Source: Pseudomonadota bacterium (GTDB taxonomy: Bacteria > Pseudomonadota > Gammaproteobacteria > Burkholderiales > Gallionellaceae). Taken from it: a DNA stretch of 38,862 nucleotides. The position numbers and the translations under genes are program-made. Shown here piece after piece: positions 8,586 through 16,005 of this stretch (position 1 is the stretch's first letter; each line of letters opens with the position of its first letter). Under the pieces are notes generated by a model. That model had not been told where the DNA came from. It did not search any database and was given only the letters and a program-made list of their open reading frames with translations. Location of the stretch: positions 1-38,862 of the forward strand of contig JAJYLY010000019.1 in the NCBI GenBank assembly GCA_021787435.1, in the 5' to 3' direction.

Positions 8586-9225
8586 CCCCGCCTCTATTGA
8601 ACACATGACCGCCTTGCTTGGCGAGCGCCGGGATCTGGCGTATGCGGTGCTATTTCTGGGTGCATTCTTCGAGACCCTGATCCCAACTTCACTATTCGTG
8701 CTGGGCGAGGTGTTCTTTATCGCGGGCGCTTTGTTGGCCGGCATGGCGATATTAAATATCTGGGCCGTGCTCGTCGTACTTTATATGGGTGGAATACTTG
8801 GCGACAACGCTAGTTATTGGCTGGGCCGGTATTTCGGTTTGTCGTTATTCGACAGTCTGGCGCGCTGGCCGCTGGTTAGTCGGCTGATTCATCAAGATAA
8901 CTACCAGCGGGGCGTCGTGTTCTTTGAACGTCGCGGTGCGATAGCCGTCTTTGTGGCGCGTCTCAGCGGCCCGCTATCCTGGGTGATGCCCGCGATGGCC
9001 GGTGTGTTCCACCTGGACTACGTTACCTTTCTTCAATACAACACCCTCGGCATTATGATCGGAATCGGTCAGTTCATTGTCGTGGGCTACTTTTTCGGAG
9101 AGTACCTGCCATTGATCCTTGAATTAGTCGACAGTTTCGGCCCTGCGACCCTAATATCTTTTTTGACGATCATGGCAGCGGGTGCCTTGTACTGGTGGAG
9201 ACGAAGAGCGCAAGCGATCCCTTGA
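8572..9225 (+). CDS. DedA-family membrane protein
   Basis: The 217-residue multi-span inner-membrane protein has the DedA (SNARE-associated/VTT) pattern: an ETLIPTSLFVLGEVFF re-entrant-like N-terminal segment, GGILGDNASYWLGRYFG (about 67-83), FFERRGAIAVFVARLSGP (about 112-129) and MPAMAGVFHLDYVTFL. Some DedA proteins (UptA, PopT) are known to translocate undecaprenyl phosphate and others phospholipids. The start ATG lies inside the end of the glycosyltransferase gene, so the two are probably made together. By inference it may flip or recycle the lipid carrier used by that enzyme. A longer in-frame form from 8494 exists but would overlap much more and lacks homology. Confidence 0.87.
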   Translation: MSFVNPASIEHMTALLGERRDLAYAVLFLGAFFETLIPTSLFVLGEVFFIAGALLAGMAILNIWAVLVVLYMGGILGDNASYWLGRYFGLSLFDSLARWPLVSRLIHQDNYQRGVVFFERRGAIAVFVARLSGPLSWVMPAMAGVFHLDYVTFLQYNTLGIMIGIGQFIVVGYFFGEYLPLILELVDSFGPATLISFLTIMAAGALYWWRRRAQAIP

Positions 9226-9982
9226 CATATCACCTCCGACCAAAGCCAAGCCTGCGAAACAATCAGGGATGGAGTGGCTAAAGCTCTAGTTACATGGATT
9301 TAGCTAGCATGCCAAGCAAGAGATGGTAAACGATTCCGATTTGCATCGGACAAACATTTACTCGAAATTGTCAACGCTAAATAGAAATGTCCAGCTTTGG
9401 CACTTTGCGGTAATTGCAGCTACCAATCTCAAATGACCGAAAGGCCGAAACTCTGCCGGAACAGCCCTTCGCGAACGGCAGCTTTAGCGAAGACAATTTC
9501 GCCACTTGAGCTACTTCAATGTGCCATTGATCTGTTAGTAGTCACTGGGCTATCAACGACAGGATAAGAACCTATTGCGGTCCCACGTACACCCAACTGC
9601 GCTGTCATTTGAACGACTGCTGCACTTTGGAACCTGCCGAAAGGCCAATTCACACTGCTCGGCCTTTGCCGTCGGTGGCATCCAGGTGGATCACAGCAGT
9701 TAAATTTGTGAGTAAGTGGATACGCTGTGGCGTAACCAATTCCGGCAAGGGCATACTTGAGATGACCTCAGACCAGACCCAAGACAACCACCGATTTCAA
9801 CTTCTCAGTAACGTAAACAACCCATTCCTGAAGCAAGGATGAAACTTGCATCAGCGCAGCCCGAGCTTTGCTGAAATCGGCATGCCGCCCAGTCAGCGTG
9901 ATGGTTGTTCAGCATCTATCAAGCCAAGAGGAGAATCCCAAGCTTAAAGACACTCTGCGCAGGCAACATTACATAGCCCAAC
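9226..9982. other. Long stretch without a credible gene
   Basis: About 750 bp. Short open frames, such as 9609-9842 and 9868-10110 on the plus strand, lack ribosome sites and recognisable motifs. A phrase of the form ccgaaaggcc occurs twice (about 9439 and 9637), and AAAGGCC/GGCCTTT makes a small inverted repeat around 9640-9670. No terminator with a U-run is clear after the DedA gene. The stretch looks like decayed or repetitive filler; no ancestry could be assigned. Confidence 0.45.
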
Positions 9983-10495
9983 CTATTCAGGGCGATTGTC
10001 CCGAGGTTGAAACTGGACAGCTGCAATCCGTGCCGTCACCAGTACAGCCAAGAGGACAGAAAGTGCCAGAATTTCAGCCCAGTTTAGGCTATGCCCGTAA
10101 AGCCCAATAAATATCTCGCGCAAAACAAATGCAATGCCAACTTCAGCTAGTACTCTTAGGCGGACACGATGAAACTCCAAATAGTCCGTGAAGGTGCGAA
10201 ACAGTTCTATGAGAACAAAGACTGAAAGAACATCAATAACCAACTCACGATCGATGCTATCAACGATTCCGAATGCAATTTTATGTGTAGACACAACATC
10301 GCGCATGGCATTCGTGGCTGAATAAAAATCGACCAACAGTCCTGCCACAGCACCCGTCAGAGTAAGTAGCATGACAAAAATCAATGCAGTCACGATAGCA
10401 TCCAAAATCCTCCCGTAAACCCGCAAGGCTTGACCCTTCATTCCGACTTTCGGAATTTCGGTTGGCAAATCGTCTTTGTACTTTTGCTCTGGCAT
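9983..10495 (-). CDS. PsiE-family membrane protein
   Basis: This 170-residue protein has four predicted membrane helices: residues about 32-55, 88-104, 117-133 and 140-160. The central VLSVFVLIELFRTFTDYLEFHRVRL and VGIAFVLREIF stretches match PsiE (phosphate-starvation-inducible E, PF06146). The function of PsiE is not established; in E. coli it responds to phosphate limitation and CRP. I see no convincing Pho box upstream, so phosphate control here is unsupported. It is isolated between gene-poor stretches. Confidence 0.8.
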   Translation of the reverse strand: MPEQKYKDDLPTEIPKVGMKGQALRVYGRILDAIVTALIFVMLLTLTGAVAGLLVDFYSATNAMRDVVSTHKIAFGIVDSIDRELVIDVLSVFVLIELFRTFTDYLEFHRVRLRVLAEVGIAFVLREIFIGLYGHSLNWAEILALSVLLAVLVTARIAAVQFQPRDNRPE

Positions 10496-10977
10496 ATATC
10501 AGCCTGCTGGCTACCCTCGTATAAGTCTTGAACATATCACATAATCTCAACAGCATGTTGGCGCCGACGCGATTTTGACCCAAGGTGCCGGTTTTGGCTG
10601 CCCCATATCAGCTATTTGCAATTTCCTAGAAGACAATTGTTGCGGCGGTGTAACTCCGCATAAATATGGCGCAGTTTGAATTTTGGACAAAGGGCTTCAA
10701 GATTCCCGAAAGCAGACGCTCATGTGCTAAAGGACAACATGCAAAGGGCAGGTTAGAGGCGATTGCCGTCTGTGGAATTGCGAAGGGCACCGTCAGCAAC
10801 GGGTCGATTGTGTGAGATCGCCAATGTCCGGTTTGCGGCGACGAATTCGTTAAGAGCTATGACCGGATAGGCCGAAGACAAGATTGACACAAAACGTTCG
10901 GCGAAACAAAAACGGCGACCAAGCTTTCAAGCCCTAGCCGCTGTTATAAATTTAAACTCCATCAATAAACAATCTCG
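10496..10977. other. Gene-poor region between psiE-like gene and repeats
   Basis: No convincing gene is present. A 49-codon plus-strand frame begins at ATG 10666, and the sequence just after its TGA would encode a CPVCG zinc-ribbon-like pair. They could be scraps of a lost gene. The upstream region of the psiE-like gene shows no clear Pho box or strong promoter. Confidence 0.4.
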
Positions 10978-11026
10978 TTCAAGACTTTATTGTTTTGCAC
11001 TTTCTCGCCATTCAAGACTTTATTGT
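10978..11026. repeat. Pair of 16-bp direct repeats
   Basis: TTCAAGACTTTATTGT occurs at 10978-10993 and again at 11011-11026, exactly 33 bp apart, about three helical turns. Each copy is preceded by TCTCG, adjacent for the first and 3 bp away for the second. The pair lies just past the 3' end of the ammonium transporter gene. A CAATAAA/TTTATTG inverted repeat also involves the first copy, but there is no strong terminator stem. Confidence 0.6.
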
Positions 11027-11046
11027 CACGAAACAAGCGGCACAAA

Positions 11047-12249
11047 CTACCAGCCAGATTCGCGCTCAGGCGTTGCACTGATCTTGTGGATGCTCAAATC
11101 CGCGCCGTTGAATTCTTCTTCGGGAGAAAGGCGTATACCCACCGTTTTCTTGATCGCGCCGTACACCAGATAGCCACCAATAAAAGCGATCGCAATTCCC
11201 ATCCCTGTGCCGATGAGCTGAGACATGAAGCTCACGCCACCAATACCGCCCAAGGCCTTCAGACCAAATATCCCTGCAGCGATCCCGCCCCATGCGCCAC
11301 ACAGACCATGCAACGGCCACACACCCAGAACATCGTCTATCTTCCAGCGATTCTGCGTCCAAGTGAACATCACCACAAACAGCCCGCCCGCCACGATACC
11401 AACCACGAGTGCACCTACAGGATGCATCAGATCTGAGCCAGCGCAAACCGCAACCAGACCTGCGAGCGGTCCGTTATGCACGAACCCTGGGTCATTCTTG
11501 CCGGCCCACAAGGCAGCGAGCGTTCCGCCCACCATCGCCATCAGCGAATTGACCGCAACTAAACCGCTGATGTTGTTGATCGTCTGCGCCGACATCACAT
11601 TGAAACCAAACCAGCCCACCGTGAGTATCCATGCACCCAGCGCCAGGAATGGAATGCTTGAGGGCGGATGCGCCGCGATTTGTCCATCTTTATTGTAGCG
11701 CCCGTGACGCGCACCCAGCAGCAGAACTGCGGCTAGACCGATCCATCCGCCCACCGCATGCACCACCACAGAACCTGCAAAATCATGGAATTCCGCGCCG
11801 AATGCGCTGTGCAGCCAGTCCTGTATGCCGAAACGGTGATTCCACGCGATGCCTTCAAAGAACGGATAAACAAACCCGACCAGCATGAAAGTCGCCGCCA
11901 TCTGCGGATTGAACCTTGCACGTTCGGCAATACCACCAGAGACGATCGCAGGAATCGCAGCCGCAAATGTCAGCAGGAAAAAAAACTTGACCAGTTCGTA
12001 ACCGCTTTTTTGCGCGAGCTCCCCAGCGCCGCTGAAAAAATTCACCCCGTAGGCAATCACATAACCGATGAAAAAGTAAGCAATCGTGGAGACAGCAAAA
12101 TCGGTCAGGATTTTGACCAGCGCATTGACCTGATTTTTCTTGCGCACCGTGCCGAGCTCAAGGAAGGCAAAGCCTGCATGCATCGCAAGCACCATAATCG
12201 CACCGAGCAGTATGAATAGCGTGTCATTGTTAATTTTGAAATTTTCCAT
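11047..12249 (-). CDS. amt: Ammonium transporter (Amt family)
   Basis: This 400-residue inner-membrane channel conducts ammonium. It has about 11 membrane helices, the Amt signature around DFAGSVVVHAVGG with its pore His, the second pore His in WPLHGLCGAWGG, and phenylalanine gate residues. The N-terminus begins MENFKINNDTLFILLG without an obvious cleaved signal. No glnK gene is adjacent, although Amt proteins are usually gated by GlnK. Two NtrC-like sites lie in the 126-bp gap upstream, consistent with nitrogen control. It follows the nuo-Nudix block on the same strand but probably has its own promoter. Confidence 0.93.
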   Translation of the reverse strand: MENFKINNDTLFILLGAIMVLAMHAGFAFLELGTVRKKNQVNALVKILTDFAVSTIAYFFIGYVIAYGVNFFSGAGELAQKSGYELVKFFFLLTFAAAIPAIVSGGIAERARFNPQMAATFMLVGFVYPFFEGIAWNHRFGIQDWLHSAFGAEFHDFAGSVVVHAVGGWIGLAAVLLLGARHGRYNKDGQIAAHPPSSIPFLALGAWILTVGWFGFNVMSAQTINNISGLVAVNSLMAMVGGTLAALWAGKNDPGFVHNGPLAGLVAVCAGSDLMHPVGALVVGIVAGGLFVVMFTWTQNRWKIDDVLGVWPLHGLCGAWGGIAAGIFGLKALGGIGGVSFMSQLIGTGMGIAIAFIGGYLVYGAIKKTVGIRLSPEEEFNGADLSIHKISATPERESGW

Positions 12250-12289
12250 ACTGACTTTCTGTTCTCAGGGTTTCAAGGAGACGCTCACA

Positions 12290-12306
12290 TGCACCAAACA
12301 GATGCA
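12290..12306. promoter_or_regulatory. NtrC-like site, promoter-proximal
   Basis: TGCACCAAACAGATGCA matches the NtrC dyad TGCACYAnnnTRGTGCA with two deviations in the second half-site. It is about 41 bp upstream of the amt start codon. I could not find a sigma-54 promoter with correct -24/-12 spacing; the nearest GG...GC pairs are 1 bp too close. Confidence 0.4.
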
Positions 12307-12353
12307 TACCAAACGAAACATGATGGTGCGTTCAGCTGCCAAACCTTAAAAAA

Positions 12354-12370
12354 TACACCAAAATAGTGCA
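12354..12370. promoter_or_regulatory. NtrC-like site, promoter-distal
   Basis: TACACCAAAATAGTGCA matches the NtrC consensus dyad except for one base in the first half. It lies about 105 bp upstream of the amt start, a typical distance for an NtrC enhancer, and just past the end of the Nudix gene. Confidence 0.55.
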
Positions 12371-12375
12371 TGCAG

Positions 12376-12921
12376 TCAAACCTGCCAGCCATTCAGATAT
12401 TTATCCAGCCATAACAGACCGATGATAGTTTTACTGTCGTCGATTTTGCCCAGTCGCATCCATTCCACAGCCTCCTTGAAAGGCAGTTCGAATACTTCTA
12501 GATGCTCACCCTCGTCCAGACTTGCCTGCTGCTTTACAAGCCCGCGCGCCAAAAAATACTCAATGCGCTCATTGCCATAACCGATGCAGGGATAGGTGGT
12601 AGTCAGGTGCGCCCAGTCGCGCGCGGCATAACCCGTTTCCTCAAGCAACTCGCGCCTGCCTGTATCTAGGATATCCTCGCCTGGATCTATCTTGCCTGCC
12701 GGAATCTCATAAAAATCCCGGCGCAAAGGGTAACGATATTGGCGTTCCATGATCAGGTTGCCGTTGTCTTGCAACGCCAGCACCGCGACGGCGCCCGGAT
12801 GACTGACATATTCGCGGACACCAACCGCGCCACTTGGCAGTCGCACCGTATCACGGCGCACATGCAGCAAACTGCCTTCATATACGGCACTGCTGTCGAT
12901 GCAGGTTTCTTCCAGATCCAT
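12376..12921 (-). CDS. Nudix hydrolase, ADP-ribose pyrophosphatase type
   Basis: The 181-residue protein carries a complete Nudix box, from GKIDPGED through RRELLEETGY (G, E, RE, EE and G all present), preceded by a PLRRDFYEIPAGK segment typical of NudF-like ADP-ribose pyrophosphatases. These split ADP-ribose to AMP and ribose-5-phosphate. I chose ATG 12921 because GGAG lies 6 bp upstream; GTG 12933 and ATG 12927 are in frame but too close to that site. It begins 34 bp after nuoN, so it probably belongs to the nuo transcript. A link between NADH turnover and ADP-ribose clearance is only suggested by position. Confidence 0.88.
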   Translation of the reverse strand: MDLEETCIDSSAVYEGSLLHVRRDTVRLPSGAVGVREYVSHPGAVAVLALQDNGNLIMERQYRYPLRRDFYEIPAGKIDPGEDILDTGRRELLEETGYAARDWAHLTTTYPCIGYGNERIEYFLARGLVKQQASLDEGEHLEVFELPFKEAVEWMRLGKIDDSKTIIGLLWLDKYLNGWQV

Positions 12922-12955
12922 CTTCATCTCCACGCATGCCCGAAAGCATGCCCGG

Positions 12956-14404
12956 TCAGTGCAACAGCAGTGACTGTCTGACAGACACAGCGCATATGGA
13001 CATCAACGTGCCCGGCATCAGACCAAGGAATAACACGCCCAGTCCATTGATGGTCATCAGAAGACCGGTGTCGGACTCAACGACAATAGGAACATGGCTT
13101 TCCGGCGCATCAAAATACATCAGTTTGATGATGCGCAGGTAATAGAATGCGCCGATCAGCGAAAACAGCACCGCTATCACGGCAAGCCAGGTATACCCTG
13201 CCTGGACGATCGCGTTAAGCACCGAAAACTTCGCATAAAAACCCACCGTTGGCGGTATGCCTGCCATCGAGAGCATCAGTAGCATCATCATGAAAGCAAG
13301 CCAGGGGCTGCGCTGGTTCAAGCCCTTGAAGTCGTTCAATGTGTCGGCCTCGAAACCTGCGCGGGAGAGCATCATGATCATACCGAAACCGCCCAGCGAC
13401 ATAATCATGTAGACCACGGTATAGAACATTGCAGAACCATATCCCTCTATTCCGCCGCTGATCAGACCCAGCAACATAAAACCCATGTGCGTGATCGTTG
13501 AATAGGCAAACATGCGCTTGATATTGGTTTGCGCAATCGCAGACAGATTGCCCAGTGCCATGGAAGCGATGGCAAGCACTATCAGCATACCGGTCCAATC
13601 GTTGGACAAACCCTGCAATCCTTCAACCAGAATGCGGACCACGAATGCAAATGCGGCAAGCTTGGGTACCGAGCCGATCAAGAGCGTCATCGCAGTAGGC
13701 GCGCCGTGGTAGACATCGGGCACCCACATGTGGAACGGCACCACACCCAGCTTGAACGCAAGACCCGAGACGATGAACACTAAGCCGAATGCCAACAGCG
13801 CTTTGTTCTGAACACCCTGATGGATGGCATTAGAGATCGCGCCCAGCTCCAGACTGCCTGTCGCGCCATACAGCATGGACATGCCATAGAGCAAAAGACC
13901 CGAAGCCAGCGCGCCCAGCACGAAGTATTTCATCGCAGCCTCGGTCGCAATGGCGGAATCCCGCTGCAGCGCAACCATCGCATAAAGGCTCAACGAGAGT
14001 AATTCGAGACCCAGATACAGGGTCAGAAAATGATTCGCAGAAATCATCACATTCATGCCCAACAGCGCAAACAGCGCAAGCACTAGGAATTCACCGGTAA
14101 ACAACCCGCGCAGCAGCAGGTATTGACGGGAATATACCAGCACCATGGACATACCTAGGTAGCTCAGCATTTTCAGCACATCAGAGAGCAGGTCATCCAC
14201 AAACATGCCGTTGAAAGCATAAAACACGCCACGCTCATGCGTGCCAACCGTGATCAGAGAACAACCCAGCAAGGTGAACTGAACCAGTAGATAGGTGTAT
14301 ATTTTGCTTTTTTTCAGCAGCAGATCAAATATCAGGATGAAACATACCATCACCAGCAGGAAAATTTCCGCAGCGGCAGGCAACAGATTGGCCATCAAAT
14401 TCAT
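12956..14404 (-). CDS. nuoN: NADH-quinone oxidoreductase subunit N
   Basis: NuoN is one of three antiporter-like proton-pumping subunits of the complex I membrane arm. This 482-residue form is almost entirely hydrophobic with about 14 helices and has the proton_antipo_M motifs, including the [16 protein letters not shown] glutamate region and the lysine-bearing segments [20 protein letters not shown] and [23 protein letters not shown] 14404 follows GAGGTG; a GTG two codons earlier is also possible. It is the last nuo gene in A-to-N order, 37-43 bp after nuoM. Confidence 0.95.
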   Translation of the reverse strand: MNLMANLLPAAAEIFLLVMVCFILIFDLLLKKSKIYTYLLVQFTLLGCSLITVGTHERGVFYAFNGMFVDDLLSDVLKMLSYLGMSMVLVYSRQYLLLRGLFTGEFLVLALFALLGMNVMISANHFLTLYLGLELLSLSLYAMVALQRDSAIATEAAMKYFVLGALASGLLLYGMSMLYGATGSLELGAISNAIHQGVQNKALLAFGLVFIVSGLAFKLGVVPFHMWVPDVYHGAPTAMTLLIGSVPKLAAFAFVVRILVEGLQGLSNDWTGMLIVLAIASMALGNLSAIAQTNIKRMFAYSTITHMGFMLLGLISGGIEGYGSAMFYTVVYMIMSLGGFGMIMMLSRAGFEADTLNDFKGLNQRSPWLAFMMMLLMLSMAGIPPTVGFYAKFSVLNAIVQAGYTWLAVIAVLFSLIGAFYYLRIIKLMYFDAPESHVPIVVESDTGLLMTINGLGVLFLGLMPGTLMSICAVSVRQSLLLH

Positions 14405-14447
14405 ATACACCTCAAAAAATCAGTCGTTAGTCGCTAGACGTTAGTTA

Positions 14448-15938
14448 CTAGAGCGGCAGCTTGGACTGCGCAACATGCACCAGCAGATCATTCACCGATG
14501 CGTGCAGTATTTCACCAACAGGCAAAGGATATATTCCCATGCCCAGCACAAAAACAGCCAGTATCGCCATGATTAGAATTTCGCGCGCATTGATGTCGGT
14601 CAGTTCTTCGACATGGTGATTGACAACCTTGCCGAAAATCACACGCTTGTACATCCACAGCGTATAGGCCGCACCGAAGATCAGCGTGCTTGCAGCGGCA
14701 AAGGCATACCAGAAGTTCACCTTGATGGCGCCCATGAGCACCATGAATTCGCCGACGAAGGCGCTTGTGCCGGGTAGTCCGCTGTTAGCCATTGCAAACA
14801 GCATGAAAAACGCGGCAAACACAGGCATCCTGTTGACGACGCCGCCGTAATCGGCAATCTTTCTCGAATGCATGCGGTCATACAGCACACCGATGCACAG
14901 GAACAGTGCGCCTGCCACAAAGCCGTGCGAGAGCATCTGCAGCAGCGCTCCTTCCATGCCGTAGGCATTGAATATGAACAGGCCCAGCGTGACAAAACCC
15001 ATGTGCGAGATCGAGGAATAAGCCACCAGCTTTTTCATGTCAGACTGCATCAGCGCAACCAGACCGATATAGACGATAGCAATCAGGGACAATGCAATCA
15101 TGACGCCTGCAAGCTTGTGGCTGGCATCTGGCGTGATCGGCATGGAAAAGCGCAAAAAACCGTAAGCGCCGACCTTGAGCATGATAGCTGCCAGCACAAC
15201 GGAGCCACCAGTCGGGGCTTCCACATGTGCATCAGGCAGCCAAGTGTGCACTGGAAACATCGGCACCTTGACCGCAAACGCGAAAAAGAACGCGATGAAG
15301 ATCAGAATCTGTGCCGTCATTGGAATCGCAACCTTGTGGAAGTCGAGAATCGAGAAGCTGCCGCCCGTGATGTTGTACAGATAAATCAGTGCAACCAACA
15401 TCAGCAGTGAGCCCAAGAGCGTATAAAGGAAAAACTTCATCGTCGCATAGATGCGGTTGGGCCCTCCCCACACGCCGATGATGATGAACATCGGAATCAG
15501 CATCGCTTCCCAGAACACGTAAAACAGGATAGCGTCGAGCGCTGCAAACACGCCGTTCACGATGCCTGACATCACAAGAAAGGCCGCCATGTACTGCGAG
15601 ACGCGCTTCTCGATCACGCGCCAGCCGGCAATCACCACGATCACGGTAAAGAAGCTGTTCAACAGTATGAACAGCATTGAGATTCCGTCCACACCTAGAT
15701 AATAGTGTATGTTGAAACGGCTGATCCAGTCGTGCAACTCGACAAACTGCATGCTGCTAGTCGACGTATTGAATTCTGTGTAAAGCGGCAAGGTGACCGC
15801 AAACCCCAGCACGCTGCCACCCAGCGCCAGCAAGCGAGCCAGTGGTGCATTCTTGTCATCGCCGGTTGCCAGAACCAGTATGCCGAAAAGTATCGGCAAC
15901 CAGATCGCAACACTAATTACAGGTAATCCAAAAATCAT
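14448..15938 (-). CDS. nuoM: NADH-quinone oxidoreductase subunit M
   Basis: This 496-residue NuoM is a membrane-arm proton pump of complex I with about 14 helices. Diagnostic stretches are VFWEAMLIPMFIIIGVWGG with the conserved Glu, KVPMFPVHTWLPDAHVEAPTGGS with the pump Lys, and MQSDMKKLVAYSSISHMGFV. AAGGA lies 9 bp before the ATG. It sits 67 bp after nuoL; that gap holds a small TGGGA/TCCCA inverted repeat. Confidence 0.96.
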   Translation of the reverse strand: MIFGLPVISVAIWLPILFGILVLATGDDKNAPLARLLALGGSVLGFAVTLPLYTEFNTSTSSMQFVELHDWISRFNIHYYLGVDGISMLFILLNSFFTVIVVIAGWRVIEKRVSQYMAAFLVMSGIVNGVFAALDAILFYVFWEAMLIPMFIIIGVWGGPNRIYATMKFFLYTLLGSLLMLVALIYLYNITGGSFSILDFHKVAIPMTAQILIFIAFFFAFAVKVPMFPVHTWLPDAHVEAPTGGSVVLAAIMLKVGAYGFLRFSMPITPDASHKLAGVMIALSLIAIVYIGLVALMQSDMKKLVAYSSISHMGFVTLGLFIFNAYGMEGALLQMLSHGFVAGALFLCIGVLYDRMHSRKIADYGGVVNRMPVFAAFFMLFAMANSGLPGTSAFVGEFMVLMGAIKVNFWYAFAAASTLIFGAAYTLWMYKRVIFGKVVNHHVEELTDINAREILIMAILAVFVLGMGIYPLPVGEILHASVNDLLVHVAQSKLPL

Positions 15939-16005
15939 GCTGTGTTTCCTTTAATCATGAAGCAGAAAGTTGGGAGCAGATGTAATCACCCACCGCTTCC
16001 CACGA

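Noticed and set aside
9609..10110. Two plus-strand open frames of 77 and 80 codons
   Set aside because: No ribosome sites, recognisable domains or hydrophobic pattern; the second runs into the antisense of the psiE-like gene.
10666..10890. Small plus-strand frame followed by a CPVCG motif
   Set aside because: Interrupted by stops and lacking a ribosome site; at most a scrap of an old gene.
12310..12345. Sigma-54 promoter TGGCAG...CGCA before amt
   Set aside because: GG and GC are 9 bp apart instead of the required 10; a second candidate nearby fails in the same way.
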